64,000 nucleotides of DNA. It comes from an uncultured Collinsella sp. (lineage in GTDB: Bacteria; Actinomycetota; Coriobacteriia; Coriobacteriales; Coriobacteriaceae). The translations under genes were made by a program, and so were the position numbers. The notes under the pieces are model-generated. The model made no database searches, had not been told where the DNA came from, and was given only the letters and a program-made list of their open reading frames with translations. Below, piece after piece: positions 38,404 to 47,545 of this stretch; positions within the stretch are counted from its first letter, which is position 1, and each line of letters opens with the position of its first letter. The DNA is taken from the NCBI GenBank assembly GCA_958403205.1, contig CATXWM010000009.1, forward strand, positions 1 through 64,000. The letters are read 5' to 3'.

Positions 38404-38617
38404 GGGCGGCTCCTTTCACGGGAAAGCTCCCGTCTTAAAAAAGCACGGCCCGCCCAAGTGGCGGCGCCGCGCTCTAACGTATTACGCTTGCATCTAGCCT
38501 ACCCTGCACGACAAGCACGCAGGCGTGGCCGAAAAGCGGAACCACAGGTTGAACATTATTTGCTCAACGGCGCGGGCACGCCTGTCCAAGAGACGACGCG
38601 GCGCCGTGCACAAAAAA

Positions 38618-38650
38618 CGACCGGAGCGCGGGGCGTCCGCGATCCGGTCG
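38618..38650 (-). terminator. Terminator of ppaC
   Basis: CGACCGGA pairs with TCCGGTCG and is followed by TTTTTTG on the minus strand. Confidence 0.85.
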
Positions 38651-38670
38651 TGGCGTTTGGTCAACTAAAC

Positions 38671-39594
38671 CTAGCAGGCGGCCATGATGGGGGCAGCGAC
38701 CTGCTTCTTGCGGGAGAGGACGCCCGGCATCCAGACGCCGTCGTGCTCGTCGGCAATGCCCAGGCCCTTCTGAGCGGCCTCGGTCTCGCCCTCGAGCAGG
38801 ACCTGCGAGCCCTCCTCCATGATGTCGGTGATGCACAGGACAATGCCGTCAGCACCCTTCTCGGCGGCGTAGGCGCGCATGGCCTCGCGAATCTCGTCGA
38901 TCATGCCGAGCGCGCGGCTCTTGTCGACGGTCTCGTACTGGCCGATGAGCAGCTTCTTGCCGGCGGGCTCGAACATCTTGATGTCGTTGCCGACCATCTC
39001 GGCTGCAGTGAAGGAGCCGGACGGACGGGTGAGGAAGACCTCCATGCCAAACTTGACCGGGTCGACGCCCACCTGCTCGCCGAGCTTGGCGGCGACGGCG
39101 CGGTCGACATCGGTGGTGGTGGGGCTCTTGAGCATGAGCGTGTCGGTCATCATGGCCGAGAGCAGCAGCTTGGCCTGGACGTCGGAAAGCTCAACGCCGA
39201 GCACGCCGGCGAGCTTGGTGACGATGGTGCAGCTGGAGCCCCAGGGCAGGCAGATGTAGTGCAGCGGGCCGGCGGTCTCGAAGTCGCCGATGCGGTGATG
39301 GTCGACGACGCCAAAGACCGTGGCATCCTTAAGGCCGGCGACGGACTGGGCGGACTCGTTGTGGTCGGTGAGGACGACGAGCTGACCGGCCTCGACGGAC
39401 TCGATCACGCGAGGCTCGGCGATGCCGGCGTCGGCGAGCAGCTTGGCGGACTCTGCCGGAAGCTGACCAAGGGCGCAGGCCTCGTAGGTGTTGCCGGCAT
39501 ACTCAACCTGGTTGAGCAGCTGGGACAGGACGACGGCGCTCATGATGGCGTCGTTATCGGGGTTCTGGTGACCAAAGACAAGAACGTTTGCCAT
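38671..39594 (-). CDS. ppaC: Manganese-dependent inorganic pyrophosphatase
   Basis: This 307-residue DHH-family enzyme begins MANVLVFGHQNPDNDAIMSAVV with the metal-binding GHQNPDND. VLTDHNES and VFGVVDHHRIGDFETAG near residue 97 supply the DHH motif. The C-terminal DHHA2 domain ends with VLSRKKQVAAPIM, the substrate-gripping R-K-K motif of family II pyrophosphatases. It splits pyrophosphate and drives biosynthetic reactions forward. It is a single-gene unit with a terminator. Confidence 0.95.
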   Translation of the reverse strand: MANVLVFGHQNPDNDAIMSAVVLSQLLNQVEYAGNTYEACALGQLPAESAKLLADAGIAEPRVIESVEAGQLVVLTDHNESAQSVAGLKDATVFGVVDHHRIGDFETAGPLHYICLPWGSSCTIVTKLAGVLGVELSDVQAKLLLSAMMTDTLMLKSPTTTDVDRAVAAKLGEQVGVDPVKFGMEVFLTRPSGSFTAAEMVGNDIKMFEPAGKKLLIGQYETVDKSRALGMIDEIREAMRAYAAEKGADGIVLCITDIMEEGSQVLLEGETEAAQKGLGIADEHDGVWMPGVLSRKKQVAAPIMAAC

Positions 39595-39710
39595 GGATAT
39601 CCTCCACTTGATATGTGTACTTGGACGTAGCTATGGTAGCACGCCGATGCCGAGCCTTCGCAGACGGAAGGGCCACGGCATATTTTGGGGTAGGCACGGG
39701 GGCCAAGGCT

Positions 39711-39762
39711 GTCCCTTTTACACCATGTTGGTGCAAAGTAACCTGACCCCCTTGCACCAGCT
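39711..39762. repeat. TGCACCAA / CAGGTT repeat family
   Basis: TACACC-atgt-TGGTGCA is followed by AACCTGACCCCCTTGCACC. The same words recur as a better-kept hairpin at 46105-46161. This copy reaches the stop codon of the ROK kinase gene. Confidence 0.65.
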
Positions 39763-40714
39763 ATTTACCGGCGGCGCGCAGGGCTACGTAGGCGGCGCCG
39801 ATGATGCCGGCGTCGTTGCCGAGCGAAGCGACCTTAATGGGCGTCTCGCGCGAGGCGGAAAGCGCGTAGCGCTGGAAGTGCTCGCGAACGGCGTCGAGGT
39901 AGACATCGGCCGAGGCAGACGCACCGCCGCCGATCAGGAACATCTCGGGGTCGACCACGTTGGCAATAAGCGCCAGGGCACGGCCGAGATAATCGGCCAT
40001 GGTATCGGCCGCAGCCAGCGCGAGCTTGTCGCCCTCGCGGCAGGCCTGGAACACGTCCTTGGAATCTGAGGGGCCGGTGAGCTCGATGGGCTCGACGCCC
40101 GCCTTCTTGCACTCGGCAAGGTAGTTGCTCACCACGCCGGTGGCGCTGGAATACTGCTCCAGGTGGCCATGGCCGCCGCAGCCGCAGGTGCGCTCCTCAG
40201 CCGGGTTCAGGCACATGTGGCCAATCTCGCCGCCGGCGCCCACAACGCCCGATACCACGTCGCCGTTGACGATAACGCCGCCGCCCACGCCGGTACCGAT
40301 GGTGACCATCACCACGTTCTGCACGCCCTTGGCAGAACCGAGCCAGGCCTCGCCCATGGCAGCGGCGTTGGCATCGTTCTCGTACTTAACGACCGCGTCG
40401 GGGCAGTGCTTTTGAATGGCGATCCTCAGCTCGGGCAGGTTAATGGCAATGTTGGCCTTGACCTTGGCATCGCCCGATGCCGGGATGGGGCACGGAACGG
40501 CCAGGCCAATGCCCGCCACAAAGGCACGCGGAATCCGAGCCTTGGCGACCACCTGGTCGATAGCCTCGGTCACCGCGGCAAAGCCCGCGGCGTCAACGAT
40601 GGGAGGCGTAGGCACGCTGGCCTTGGCTAGCAGGTTGCCGTCCTCGTCGAACAGGCCCTCCTTAACCGAAGTGCCGCCGACGTCAATGCCGATGTAGTAC
40701 TGCTTAGGTTCCAT
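39761..40714 (-). CDS. ROK-family glucokinase
   Basis: This 317-residue sugar kinase starts at ATG 40714 after AAAGGTGGG; more distal in-frame ATGs lack such a site. The phosphate-binding IGIDVGGTSVKEGLFDEDG lies at residues 7-25. VKYENDANAAAMGEAWLG holds the catalytic Asp and TIGTGVGGGVIVNG is the adenosine motif. The zinc-binding CGCGGHGHLEQYSSATG is the ROK signature. It probably phosphorylates glucose taken up without a PTS. Neighbouring genes on the plus strand are a GntR regulator and manA, so a wider hexose role is likely. Confidence 0.9.
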   Translation of the reverse strand: MEPKQYYIGIDVGGTSVKEGLFDEDGNLLAKASVPTPPIVDAAGFAAVTEAIDQVVAKARIPRAFVAGIGLAVPCPIPASGDAKVKANIAINLPELRIAIQKHCPDAVVKYENDANAAAMGEAWLGSAKGVQNVVMVTIGTGVGGGVIVNGDVVSGVVGAGGEIGHMCLNPAEERTCGCGGHGHLEQYSSATGVVSNYLAECKKAGVEPIELTGPSDSKDVFQACREGDKLALAAADTMADYLGRALALIANVVDPEMFLIGGGASASADVYLDAVREHFQRYALSASRETPIKVASLGNDAGIIGAAYVALRAAGK

Positions 40715-41051
40715 GGGAGCCCACCTTTCTCGTTTAAACATTGCCTGTATGGTACCGCTCCCAAGGCAAAAACCTACCAAAAAGGGACAGGTTTGTTTTG
40801 GCAGGTTATATCTGGGGAAACGCAGAGTACGAGATTCGGTTCGCTGGCCGCTATATCGGTTCGGTCCTGTCCTCGGACCGATCATTCCTCAACACGACAC
40901 TACTCAGATGTTTATCATTTAAAACGCTCTGATTTTACAAGCGGGGCGTCTTTTGATTTTATCTTTCTCGAACTTTTCAATAACTCAATAGAGATACTTA
41001 GGCGTTGACTATACTTTCTTTTATTCTCAATCAAGTTGGAAAGGAGGTTCC
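40715..41051. other. Intergenic region with a short inverted repeat
   Basis: AACCTACCAAAA (40771-40782) pairs with TTTTGGCAGGTT (40796-40807) with one mismatch. The rest, especially 40900-41040, is AT-rich and includes TTGACTATACT near 41004. It probably contains the promoter of the plus-strand GntR gene. No gene is supported. Confidence 0.5.
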
Positions 41052-41771
41052 TTGATTCCCAAATACGAGGCGATAGCTGCAGATATTCGTCGAAGTATCG
41101 AGGATGGCGCTCTTAAACCGGGCGATAAGCTTCCCACCGTCGTTGAGTTCTGCGAGCTCTATAGCGTTTCCAAAATCACCGTCAAACGAGCTATCGAGCA
41201 AATCACCGAGGAAGGTCTTATTACCAGCCGTCGTGGATCGGGTACCTACGTTAAGGACACGGCGGGGCTTCCCGGCCAGGCGTTTTTTCAGGGCAAAAAC
41301 GACCGTGCCCAGGGCTTTTCATATGAGCACCGCGGGGAGAAGGTGACCTCGGTGGTCTACGATTTCTCGATCGTTAATCCACCAGCGGACATCGCAGCCC
41401 AGCTGGGAATTGCCGAGGATGACTTTGCCTATCACGTCGTGCGCGTGCGTCAGGCCGATGAGAAGCCCATCGTTATCGAGTACACCTACATGCCCCTCGA
41501 GCTGATTCCAGGCCTTAAAAAGAAGGACCTGTACGGATCGCTCTACCGCTTCATCCGCGAGCAATGTGGGCTGAAGATTTCGAGCTTTCACCGTACCATT
41601 CGCGCCGTGGCAGCAACCGAGGAAGAAGCTGAGCGCCTGGATACCAAACCCGGCTCTCCCTTGCTCGAGCTCACCCAGATTGGCTTTTTGGACAGCGGCG
41701 CCGCCTTTGAGTATTCGATCTCGCGCAACGTTGGCGATCGCTTTGAGTTGCACAACGTAACGTTGGCATAG
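41052..41771 (+). CDS. GntR-family regulator, HutC subfamily
   Basis: This 239-residue regulator starts at TTG 41052, with GGAGG six bases upstream. The winged helix lies at residues 1-70 (YEAIAADIRRSIEDGALKPGDKLPT, VSKITVKRAIEQITEEGLITSRRGSGTYV). The UTRA domain follows (AYHVVRVRQADEKPIVIEYTYMPLELIPG, ending EYSISRNVGDRFELHNV). It likely controls sugar genes in response to a phosphorylated sugar. manA lies 74 bases downstream in the same direction and the ROK kinase is divergent upstream, so one or both may be its targets. Confidence 0.88.
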   Translation: MIPKYEAIAADIRRSIEDGALKPGDKLPTVVEFCELYSVSKITVKRAIEQITEEGLITSRRGSGTYVKDTAGLPGQAFFQGKNDRAQGFSYEHRGEKVTSVVYDFSIVNPPADIAAQLGIAEDDFAYHVVRVRQADEKPIVIEYTYMPLELIPGLKKKDLYGSLYRFIREQCGLKISSFHRTIRAVAATEEEAERLDTKPGSPLLELTQIGFLDSGAAFEYSISRNVGDRFELHNVTLA

Positions 41772-41845
41772 GTTTTTGTAGTCACGCGGGCGCTCGTTTT
41801 GAGCCGTCTTACGCGGCACCCGCACAACCTTATGGGAGTATGCAC

Positions 41846-42778
41846 ATGTCCGATTTGATTAAACTCACGCCGATCTTCCACGAGAAGATCTGGGGCGGCC
41901 GCCAGTTGGAGACCGTGTTTGGCTACGACATTCCCGAGGGTCCCATCGGTGAGTGCTGGGCCATCTCGGCCCATCCCAACGGCGACTGCCAGATTGCGGA
42001 GGGACCGTACACCGGCCACACGCTGTCGTGGCTGTGGGCCGAGCACCGCGAGCTCTTTGGCAACTGCGAGGGCAAGGAGTTCCCGCTGCTCATCAAGATT
42101 CTGGACGCCAAGGACAACCTTTCGATCCAGATTCATCCCAACGACGAGTACGCCGCCAAGCACGAGAACGGCAGCCTGGGCAAAACCGAGTGCTGGTATG
42201 TACTGGACTGCGAGCCCGGTGCCACGATCATCGTCGGCCAGCGCGCGCACGACCGCGCCGAGGCCGCGCAGATGATCGAGGGGGGCCGTTGGGACGAGAT
42301 GCTCAACGTGCTGCCGATTCACAAGGGAGACTTTTTCCAGATCGACTCCGGCACCGTTCACGCCATCAAGACCGGCACGCTGATTCTGGAGACGCAGCAG
42401 TCGAGCGACGTGACATATCGCCTGTACGACTACGACCGTCCCGGCACCGACGGAAAGCTGCGCCCGCTGCACATTGAGCAGAGCCTCGACTGCATCGACT
42501 TTGATGCTCAGGCTCCGACCGACGGCACGGTGACCGCGCCCGAGGTGGACGGCGTGACCGAGCTCGAGTCCAACCCCTGCTACACCGTCGATCGCGTGCG
42601 CGTCAACGGCAGCAAGACCCTCGACCAGCGCTGGCCCTTCATGTGCCTGTCGGTCATCGACGGCGAAGGCACCGTCTGCGGCGACCCCGTCCACAAGGGA
42701 AGCCACCTGCTGGCCCCGAGCACCGTCAGCTCCATTGACCTCAAAGGCAAGATGGAACTGATCGTCTCGCATCTGTAG
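41846..42778 (+). CDS. manA: Mannose-6-phosphate isomerase, class I
   Basis: This 310-residue cupin enzyme starts at ATG 41846, seven bases after GGGAG; the nearby ATG at 41840 is too close to the site. KLTPIFHEKIWGGRQLETVFG opens the protein. FPLLIKILDAKDNLSIQIHPNDEYAAKHE carries the zinc His-x-Glu region and KTECWYVLD the catalytic Glu. IDSGTVHAIKTGTLILETQQSSDVTYRLYDYDR completes the active site. It interconverts mannose and fructose 6-phosphates, linking mannose to glycolysis. It is probably co-transcribed with the GntR gene. Confidence 0.93.
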   Translation: MSDLIKLTPIFHEKIWGGRQLETVFGYDIPEGPIGECWAISAHPNGDCQIAEGPYTGHTLSWLWAEHRELFGNCEGKEFPLLIKILDAKDNLSIQIHPNDEYAAKHENGSLGKTECWYVLDCEPGATIIVGQRAHDRAEAAQMIEGGRWDEMLNVLPIHKGDFFQIDSGTVHAIKTGTLILETQQSSDVTYRLYDYDRPGTDGKLRPLHIEQSLDCIDFDAQAPTDGTVTAPEVDGVTELESNPCYTVDRVRVNGSKTLDQRWPFMCLSVIDGEGTVCGDPVHKGSHLLAPSTVSSIDLKGKMELIVSHL

Positions 42779-42803
42779 ATCGCACCAACAACCCAAACGC
42801 AAC

Positions 42804-42839
42804 AAGGGGCTCCCCCGTCCATGTACGGGGGAGCCCCTT
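42804..42839 (+). terminator. Strong hairpin after manA
   Basis: A perfect 15-base stem AAGGGGCTCCCCCGT/ACGGGGGAGCCCCTT follows manA by 25 bases. There is no T-run, so intrinsic termination is uncertain. Confidence 0.6.
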
Positions 42840-42923
42840 GCCATGTCTAAGTATTCAGCCCACCCGGTTCTCCAGATCAAAAAGCGAGAGGCAAAGCAAC
42901 GCTCGTTCAGCAACGTTACCCAA

Positions 42924-43053
42924 GGACCCGGGCGGGCGTATGGGGCAACATCGATCGCGAGTTCCGCACGCAAAGGAGAGCACTTAATGTGCTCTCCGTC
43001 TTGCGCAGGACTGCCCGAGCAGGCGATGTTGCCCCATACGCCCGCCCGGGTCC
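42924..43053. repeat. 130-nt giant hairpin with perfect 30-bp arms
   Basis: The arms (42924-42953, beginning GGACCCGGGCGGGCGTATGG, and 43024-43053) are exact reverse complements. The interior folds too: GGAGAGCAC pairs with GTGCTCTCC around TTAAT, flanked by partly complementary sequence. The whole segment can form one long stem. It sits eight bases beyond the stop of the helicase gene and after the manA hairpin. Confidence 0.85.
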
Positions 43054-43060
43054 GCCGAGA

Positions 43061-45961
43061 CTACGACAGCTTGACGATCGGTGCAAAACCTTTCATTAGC
43101 TTTTTGGTCTGGCCGGTCTTTTCGAATTGAACCTCGATCATGTCTCCGGCGACCGAGATCACGGTACCCGTGCCAAAGGTCTTGTGGCTCACGGTATCGC
43201 CTGCGGCAAAGTCCTGCGACGCGCTAGCGCGATCGACCTTGCGCTCCACTGTCGGCGACACCTTGGACGACGGCTTTTTGGCTCGCGGCGCACCCGAACC
43301 AAAGGTCGAGGCAACACGGCCGGCGTCGGGCGAGACCCCACGATGGCGCTCGGTCCCGTAGCTGCTGCCGCCAAAGAAATCGTCAAAACTCGATCCACCG
43401 CGCGAACCGGAACCGCCGGTCGAGCGCGTATGCGAACCAAACACCTTGCCGCCGTACATATCCGAGCCCATGCCCGAGCCAAAGGTGCCGTGACGGTCGC
43501 CGCGTTTCTCCCAGCCCGTGCCCTCAAAACCGGCAGAACCGATGCCGCTAAACTCGATATCCTCAAACGGAATCTCGTTGAGGAAGCGCGAGCGCGGGTT
43601 GGCAGAGGTCGAGCCGTAGGTGCGACGCGTGGCCGCATAGGTCAAGAACAGGCGCTTACGGGCGCGCGTGATGGCGACGTAGGCCAGGCGACGCTCCTCC
43701 TCGAGCTTGCCCGGGTCATCGCCGCCGCCAAAGTCGTGCACGTGCGGGAAGATACCCTCCTCCATGCCGGCCACGAACACCGCCGGGAACTCCAGGCCCT
43801 TGGCGGAGTGGATGGTCATCATGGTGATGGCATGCGTCTCGCCGGCCAGGGAATCCAAGTCGGAGCGCAAGGCCAGCCACTCCATGAGCGCCGGCAGCGC
43901 CTTACAGGTGAGCGGACCGTAGGTGCGCTCGATCTCGTCGGCATGCACGGCACCCGCCGGCAACTCTGTTGGCACGGCATACGCGTTGCCCGCGATGGCG
44001 GCGGCCAGGGCATCCTGCGGAGACAGCGCCGGAGCGGCCAAGCTATCGAGCGGATTGGAGCCCGCGGCGTCACGCGCACCAACGAGCGCCTCAAACGAGG
44101 ATACCGGGGCAGACGGCCCCGGTTCGGGCGCAGGCGCGCTCACCACGACGGGCTCGGGCTCGGCGCTGACAGGCACATCGGCAACACCGGCAGCGCGCAG
44201 CTCTTCCAAGCTCTCGAGCGTACCTTCGATATCCTCGTGCGTCTCCTCAAATTCGGCAGCGACACCCAGGAATTCCTGGATGTTCTCGGCGCGGCTCTCG
44301 GACTCCATGGTGCCCTCGGCGCGGAAAGCCTGCAGCAGGCCCGTCTTATCGACAATCATCTCGACAACGTCCTTGAGCTCGCCGTCCATGCGGCGACCCT
44401 CGCGCACCAGCGACACAAAGCTCGACAGGCCATTGCGCACCTTGGCGCTAAACATGCCGGTTTCGGCGCACGCGATCTCGCAAGCCTGGAAGAACGAGCA
44501 ACGGTTGTCGCGCGCCAGCTGCTCAATCTTTTGGATCGAGGTGGAGCCGATGCCGCGGCGCGGCGTGTTGATGACGCGCTTGACGCTCATCTCGTCTGCC
44601 GGGTTCACGATCATCTTGAGGTAAGCCATGACGTCGCGGATCTCGGCACGGTCGAAGAATCGCGTGCCGCCCACGATCTTGTAGGGCACGCCCGCGCGCA
44701 GAAACATATCTTCGAGAATACGCGACTGGGCGTTGGTGCGGTAGAACACGGCGATGTCGTCGTAACTCGTGCCCTTGGAGTGCAGCTTTTCGATCTCGCC
44801 GGCAATCCAGCGACCCTCGTCGCGCTCATCGCTTGCCTGGAAGGCCTGGATCTTCTCGCCGTCGCCCTCGGCCGTAAACAGGCGCTTGTCCTTGCGCTGC
44901 GAGTTGTGACGCACCACGGCGTTGGCGGCGCTCAGGATATGGCCCGTGGAGCGGTAGTTCTGCTCCAGCTTGACGGTCTTGCAGTTTTTAAAGTCCTTCT
45001 CAAAGTCCAGGATATTGGTGATGTCGGCGCCACGCCAGCTATAAATGGACTGGTCGTCGTCGCCCACGACCATGAGGTTTTGGTACTTGGCGGCCAGCAG
45101 GTTGGCGATCTCGTACTGGACGTGGTTGGTGTCCTGATACTCGTCGACGCTAATGTAGCGGAAGCGCTCCTGGTACTTGTCGAGCACCTCGGGGCGGGTG
45201 CGCAGCAGCTCGAGCGTGCGCACGAGCAGGTCGTCGAAGTCCATCGCGTTGGCGGCGCGCAGGCGGCGTTCCAGCTCCAGGTAGACCTGCGCGGCCTTTT
45301 TGTCATTGGGGCTGTCGGCGGATTTGAGCATGTCCTCGGGGCCGATCATGGCGTTTTTGGCCGAGCTGATCTTGCTGCGGATCATGTTGATGGGGAACTG
45401 CTTTTGCTCTATACCGAGCGCCTGCATAATGTCACGCACCATGCGCTTTGAGTCATCGTCATCGTAGATGGTGAACTGACCGGTGTATCCCAGCAGGTCG
45501 GCGTCCTCGCGCAGCATACGCACGCACATGGCATGGAAGGTGCATACCCACATGCCACGGGTGCCGCTGGGAATGAGTGCCGCCAGACGCTCACGCATCT
45601 CGGCCGCGGCCTTGTTGGTAAACGTGATGGCAAGGATCTGCCAGGGCTTAACGCCCAGGTCGCCGAGCATATGTGCGATACGGAAGGTCAAGACGCGGGT
45701 CTTGCCCGAGCCGGCGCCGGCAAGGACCAGCAGCGGGCCCTCGGTGGTCAGGACCGCCTCGCGCTGAGCGGGATTAAGGCTGTCGATGTCGACGAGCGGC
45801 TTGGCGGGCTTGGGCGCCGGCGCGGGAGCGTCGTAGATGTCGAGTGGAACGAGCTCGGGCTCCGGCGCAGCAGGGGCGGTGTATGCATCGAGCGGCACGG
45901 GTTCCGGCGCGGGCGGCACAGGTACCGCGATATTCTTTTCCCAGGGCAAGGGCTGGGTCAT
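43061..45961 (-). CDS. pcrA: UvrD/PcrA-family DNA helicase, extended form
   Basis: This 966-residue superfamily 1 helicase starts at ATG 45961 after GAGGAG. Motifs run in order: LNPAQREAV (Q motif, 62-70), LAGAGSGKTR (Walker A), AITFTNKAAAEM, VDEYQDTN (272-279), VGDDDQSIYSWRGA, VKLEQNYRST and TIHSAKGLEF (716-725). PcrA proteins are near 720-770 residues. The extra length is a Pro/Glu N-terminus (1-58), an Ala/Pro-rich insert (about 595-690) and a Gly/Ser-rich stretch before the C-terminal Tudor-like domain (VSHKTFGTGTVISVAGDMIEVQFE). It unwinds DNA in repair and replication restart. Confidence 0.93.
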   Translation of the reverse strand: MTQPLPWEKNIAVPVPPAPEPVPLDAYTAPAAPEPELVPLDIYDAPAPAPKPAKPLVDIDSLNPAQREAVLTTEGPLLVLAGAGSGKTRVLTFRIAHMLGDLGVKPWQILAITFTNKAAAEMRERLAALIPSGTRGMWVCTFHAMCVRMLREDADLLGYTGQFTIYDDDDSKRMVRDIMQALGIEQKQFPINMIRSKISSAKNAMIGPEDMLKSADSPNDKKAAQVYLELERRLRAANAMDFDDLLVRTLELLRTRPEVLDKYQERFRYISVDEYQDTNHVQYEIANLLAAKYQNLMVVGDDDQSIYSWRGADITNILDFEKDFKNCKTVKLEQNYRSTGHILSAANAVVRHNSQRKDKRLFTAEGDGEKIQAFQASDERDEGRWIAGEIEKLHSKGTSYDDIAVFYRTNAQSRILEDMFLRAGVPYKIVGGTRFFDRAEIRDVMAYLKMIVNPADEMSVKRVINTPRRGIGSTSIQKIEQLARDNRCSFFQACEIACAETGMFSAKVRNGLSSFVSLVREGRRMDGELKDVVEMIVDKTGLLQAFRAEGTMESESRAENIQEFLGVAAEFEETHEDIEGTLESLEELRAAGVADVPVSAEPEPVVVSAPAPEPGPSAPVSSFEALVGARDAAGSNPLDSLAAPALSPQDALAAAIAGNAYAVPTELPAGAVHADEIERTYGPLTCKALPALMEWLALRSDLDSLAGETHAITMMTIHSAKGLEFPAVFVAGMEEGIFPHVHDFGGGDDPGKLEEERRLAYVAITRARKRLFLTYAATRRTYGSTSANPRSRFLNEIPFEDIEFSGIGSAGFEGTGWEKRGDRHGTFGSGMGSDMYGGKVFGSHTRSTGGSGSRGGSSFDDFFGGSSYGTERHRGVSPDAGRVASTFGSGAPRAKKPSSKVSPTVERKVDRASASQDFAAGDTVSHKTFGTGTVISVAGDMIEVQFEKTGQTKKLMKGFAPIVKLS

Positions 45962-46104
45962 GGGCGACTCCTCATCTGACGGACGGCGCGCCTGCGGGCA
46001 GCGCCATAGTTTGAGCCGTACCAGTATACCGAGCCGCGCGGACACCGACGCAAATCACACCACGACTCCGTGCGCCACCGTCAGGCCCGCCCAGCGGATT
46101 TGGC

Positions 46105-46161
46105 GCAATGGGGTCAGGTTAGTCTGCACCACATTGGTGCAAAGAAACCTGGCCCCATTGC
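46105..46161. repeat. Hairpin repeat, GCAATGGGGTCAGGTT family
   Basis: Arms GCAATGGGGTCAGGTT (46105-46120) and AACCTGGCCCCATTGC (46146-46161) pair with one mismatch. An inner TGCACC/TGGTGCA stem tops the hairpin. The copy at 39711 shares most of these words. The rest of the 45962-46316 gap holds only the uppP terminator. Confidence 0.78.
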
Positions 46162-46232
46162 ACCAATCACGGAGCCACCGATGTCATGGCAACGGTAGCG
46201 AGCGGCGGCCAGGGCGAACAAATTGGCATGAA

Positions 46233-46271
46233 AAGGGGGCGGCATAGACCTTTTGGTCATGCCGCCCCCTT
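46233..46271 (-). terminator. Terminator of uppP
   Basis: AAGGGGGCGGCAT pairs with ATGCCGCCCCCTT. The minus-strand tail is TTTTCATG. Confidence 0.82.
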
Positions 46272-46316
46272 CGAATGACAAGTTGTCTCCCTGGCCGCCG
46301 CGCGGCGTCAACCAAG

Positions 46317-47297
46317 TTACAGGCCGAGCATAGGCTCCAGAACGAAGAAGTATGCGAGCACTACGATGCCCAGAATGATGCGGTAGACACCGAAGCACTT
46401 GAAGTCGTGACGGCGGACGAAGCCCATGAGCCACTTGATGGCGATGAGCGAAACCACAAAGGCCACAACGCAGCCCACGCCCAGGATAGCGACCTCGTTG
46501 GCACCGAACGTGCCGCCCTTGATGAAGTACTTGACCAGCTTGAGCGCACTCGCGCCAAACATGACGGGAATGGCCAAGAAGAACGTAAACTTGGACGCCA
46601 CCGAACGCGTGCAGCCCAGCAGCAGGCCACCGATGATGGTAGAACCGGAACGAGACGTACCAGGCACCAGCGAAAGCACCTGGAAGCAGCCGATACCCAG
46701 CGCAGTCTTCCAACTCAGGTCCTCGAGCGTGGCGATGGAGCCAAAGTCCAGATTCTCGTCATCGTCCTCATCCTCAGCGGTAGCCGCGGCGGGCGCCGCA
46801 AAGTGCGCACCGGCGGGACGTCCGCTCGCCACCACAGCACGCGAACCAAACGAACCGGCAACGGCCATTTCCTCGCGCTTGCTCGCGCGCCAGTTCTCAA
46901 TCACGATAAACAGTACGCCGTACACAATGAGCGCCAGCGCCACGACGGGAGCATTGTAGAAATGCTCCTCCATCCAGTCGTTGAGTGGCAGACCGATCGC
47001 CGCGGCGGGAATGCAGCCGAGCACAATCTTGCCCCACAGCACCCAGGTGTCGCGACGGCCCTCCTTGCCCTTGCTGGGCGAGAACGGGTTGAGCTCATGG
47101 AAGAACAGGACGCAGACGGCCAAAATGGCGCCAAGCTGAATCACGACCAGGAACATATTCCAGAACGTCTCGCTCACGTTCATCTTGACGAACTCGTCCA
47201 CCAAGATCATGTGACCGGTCGACGAAACGGGCAGCCATTCGGTGATGCCCTCGACCAGGCCCATGAAGGCAGATTTTAGAAGCTCGATGATATCCAA
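46317..47297 (-). CDS. uppP: Undecaprenyl-diphosphatase
   Basis: This 326-residue membrane enzyme is read from TTG 47297 (LDIIELLKSAFMGLVEG), which matches the usual MDIIELLKAI start and follows GAGGGGG. ITEWLPVSSTGHMILVDEF carries the first catalytic region, and LSLVPGTSRSGSTIIGGLLLGCTRSVA the second with its catalytic Arg/Ser. It recycles the lipid carrier for peptidoglycan by removing one phosphate. About 40 acidic and Ala-rich residues (for example AAATAEDEDDDENLDFG) are inserted in a central loop, longer than usual. Overexpression of this enzyme is known to raise bacitracin tolerance. Confidence 0.92.
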   Translation of the reverse strand: MDIIELLKSAFMGLVEGITEWLPVSSTGHMILVDEFVKMNVSETFWNMFLVVIQLGAILAVCVLFFHELNPFSPSKGKEGRRDTWVLWGKIVLGCIPAAAIGLPLNDWMEEHFYNAPVVALALIVYGVLFIVIENWRASKREEMAVAGSFGSRAVVASGRPAGAHFAAPAAATAEDEDDDENLDFGSIATLEDLSWKTALGIGCFQVLSLVPGTSRSGSTIIGGLLLGCTRSVASKFTFFLAIPVMFGASALKLVKYFIKGGTFGANEVAILGVGCVVAFVVSLIAIKWLMGFVRRHDFKCFGVYRIILGIVVLAYFFVLEPMLGL

Positions 47298-47545
47298 AGG
47301 GACCCCCTCGTTAGACACCCGCCGATATTGTTCTGCGGACGGTGCGGGCGATGTCCCATTATCAACCGTTGGCGGCGCGCCTGCGCCTACCCTTACCAAA
47401 AAACTCGCCCGTTCACAGAATTGCGAGCGGTCAAACCGAAATCCTTGGGTATAACTGCAACAAGATAAAGTGTCCGGCGGCCAACGCGCCCGCGCCCGCC
47501 CGACGCACGAGCCCCGCGCCCGTGCGATAGACCAAGGAGGAAACC

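Noticed and set aside
37033..39630. An 865-codon plus-strand frame across nhaA and ppaC
   Set aside because: It spans two well-supported antisense genes, the intergenic gap and a terminator, so it is a shadow.
40741..40932. A short plus-strand frame upstream of the GntR gene
   Set aside because: No ribosome site; it starts before and crosses an inverted repeat and the composition is AT-rich non-coding.
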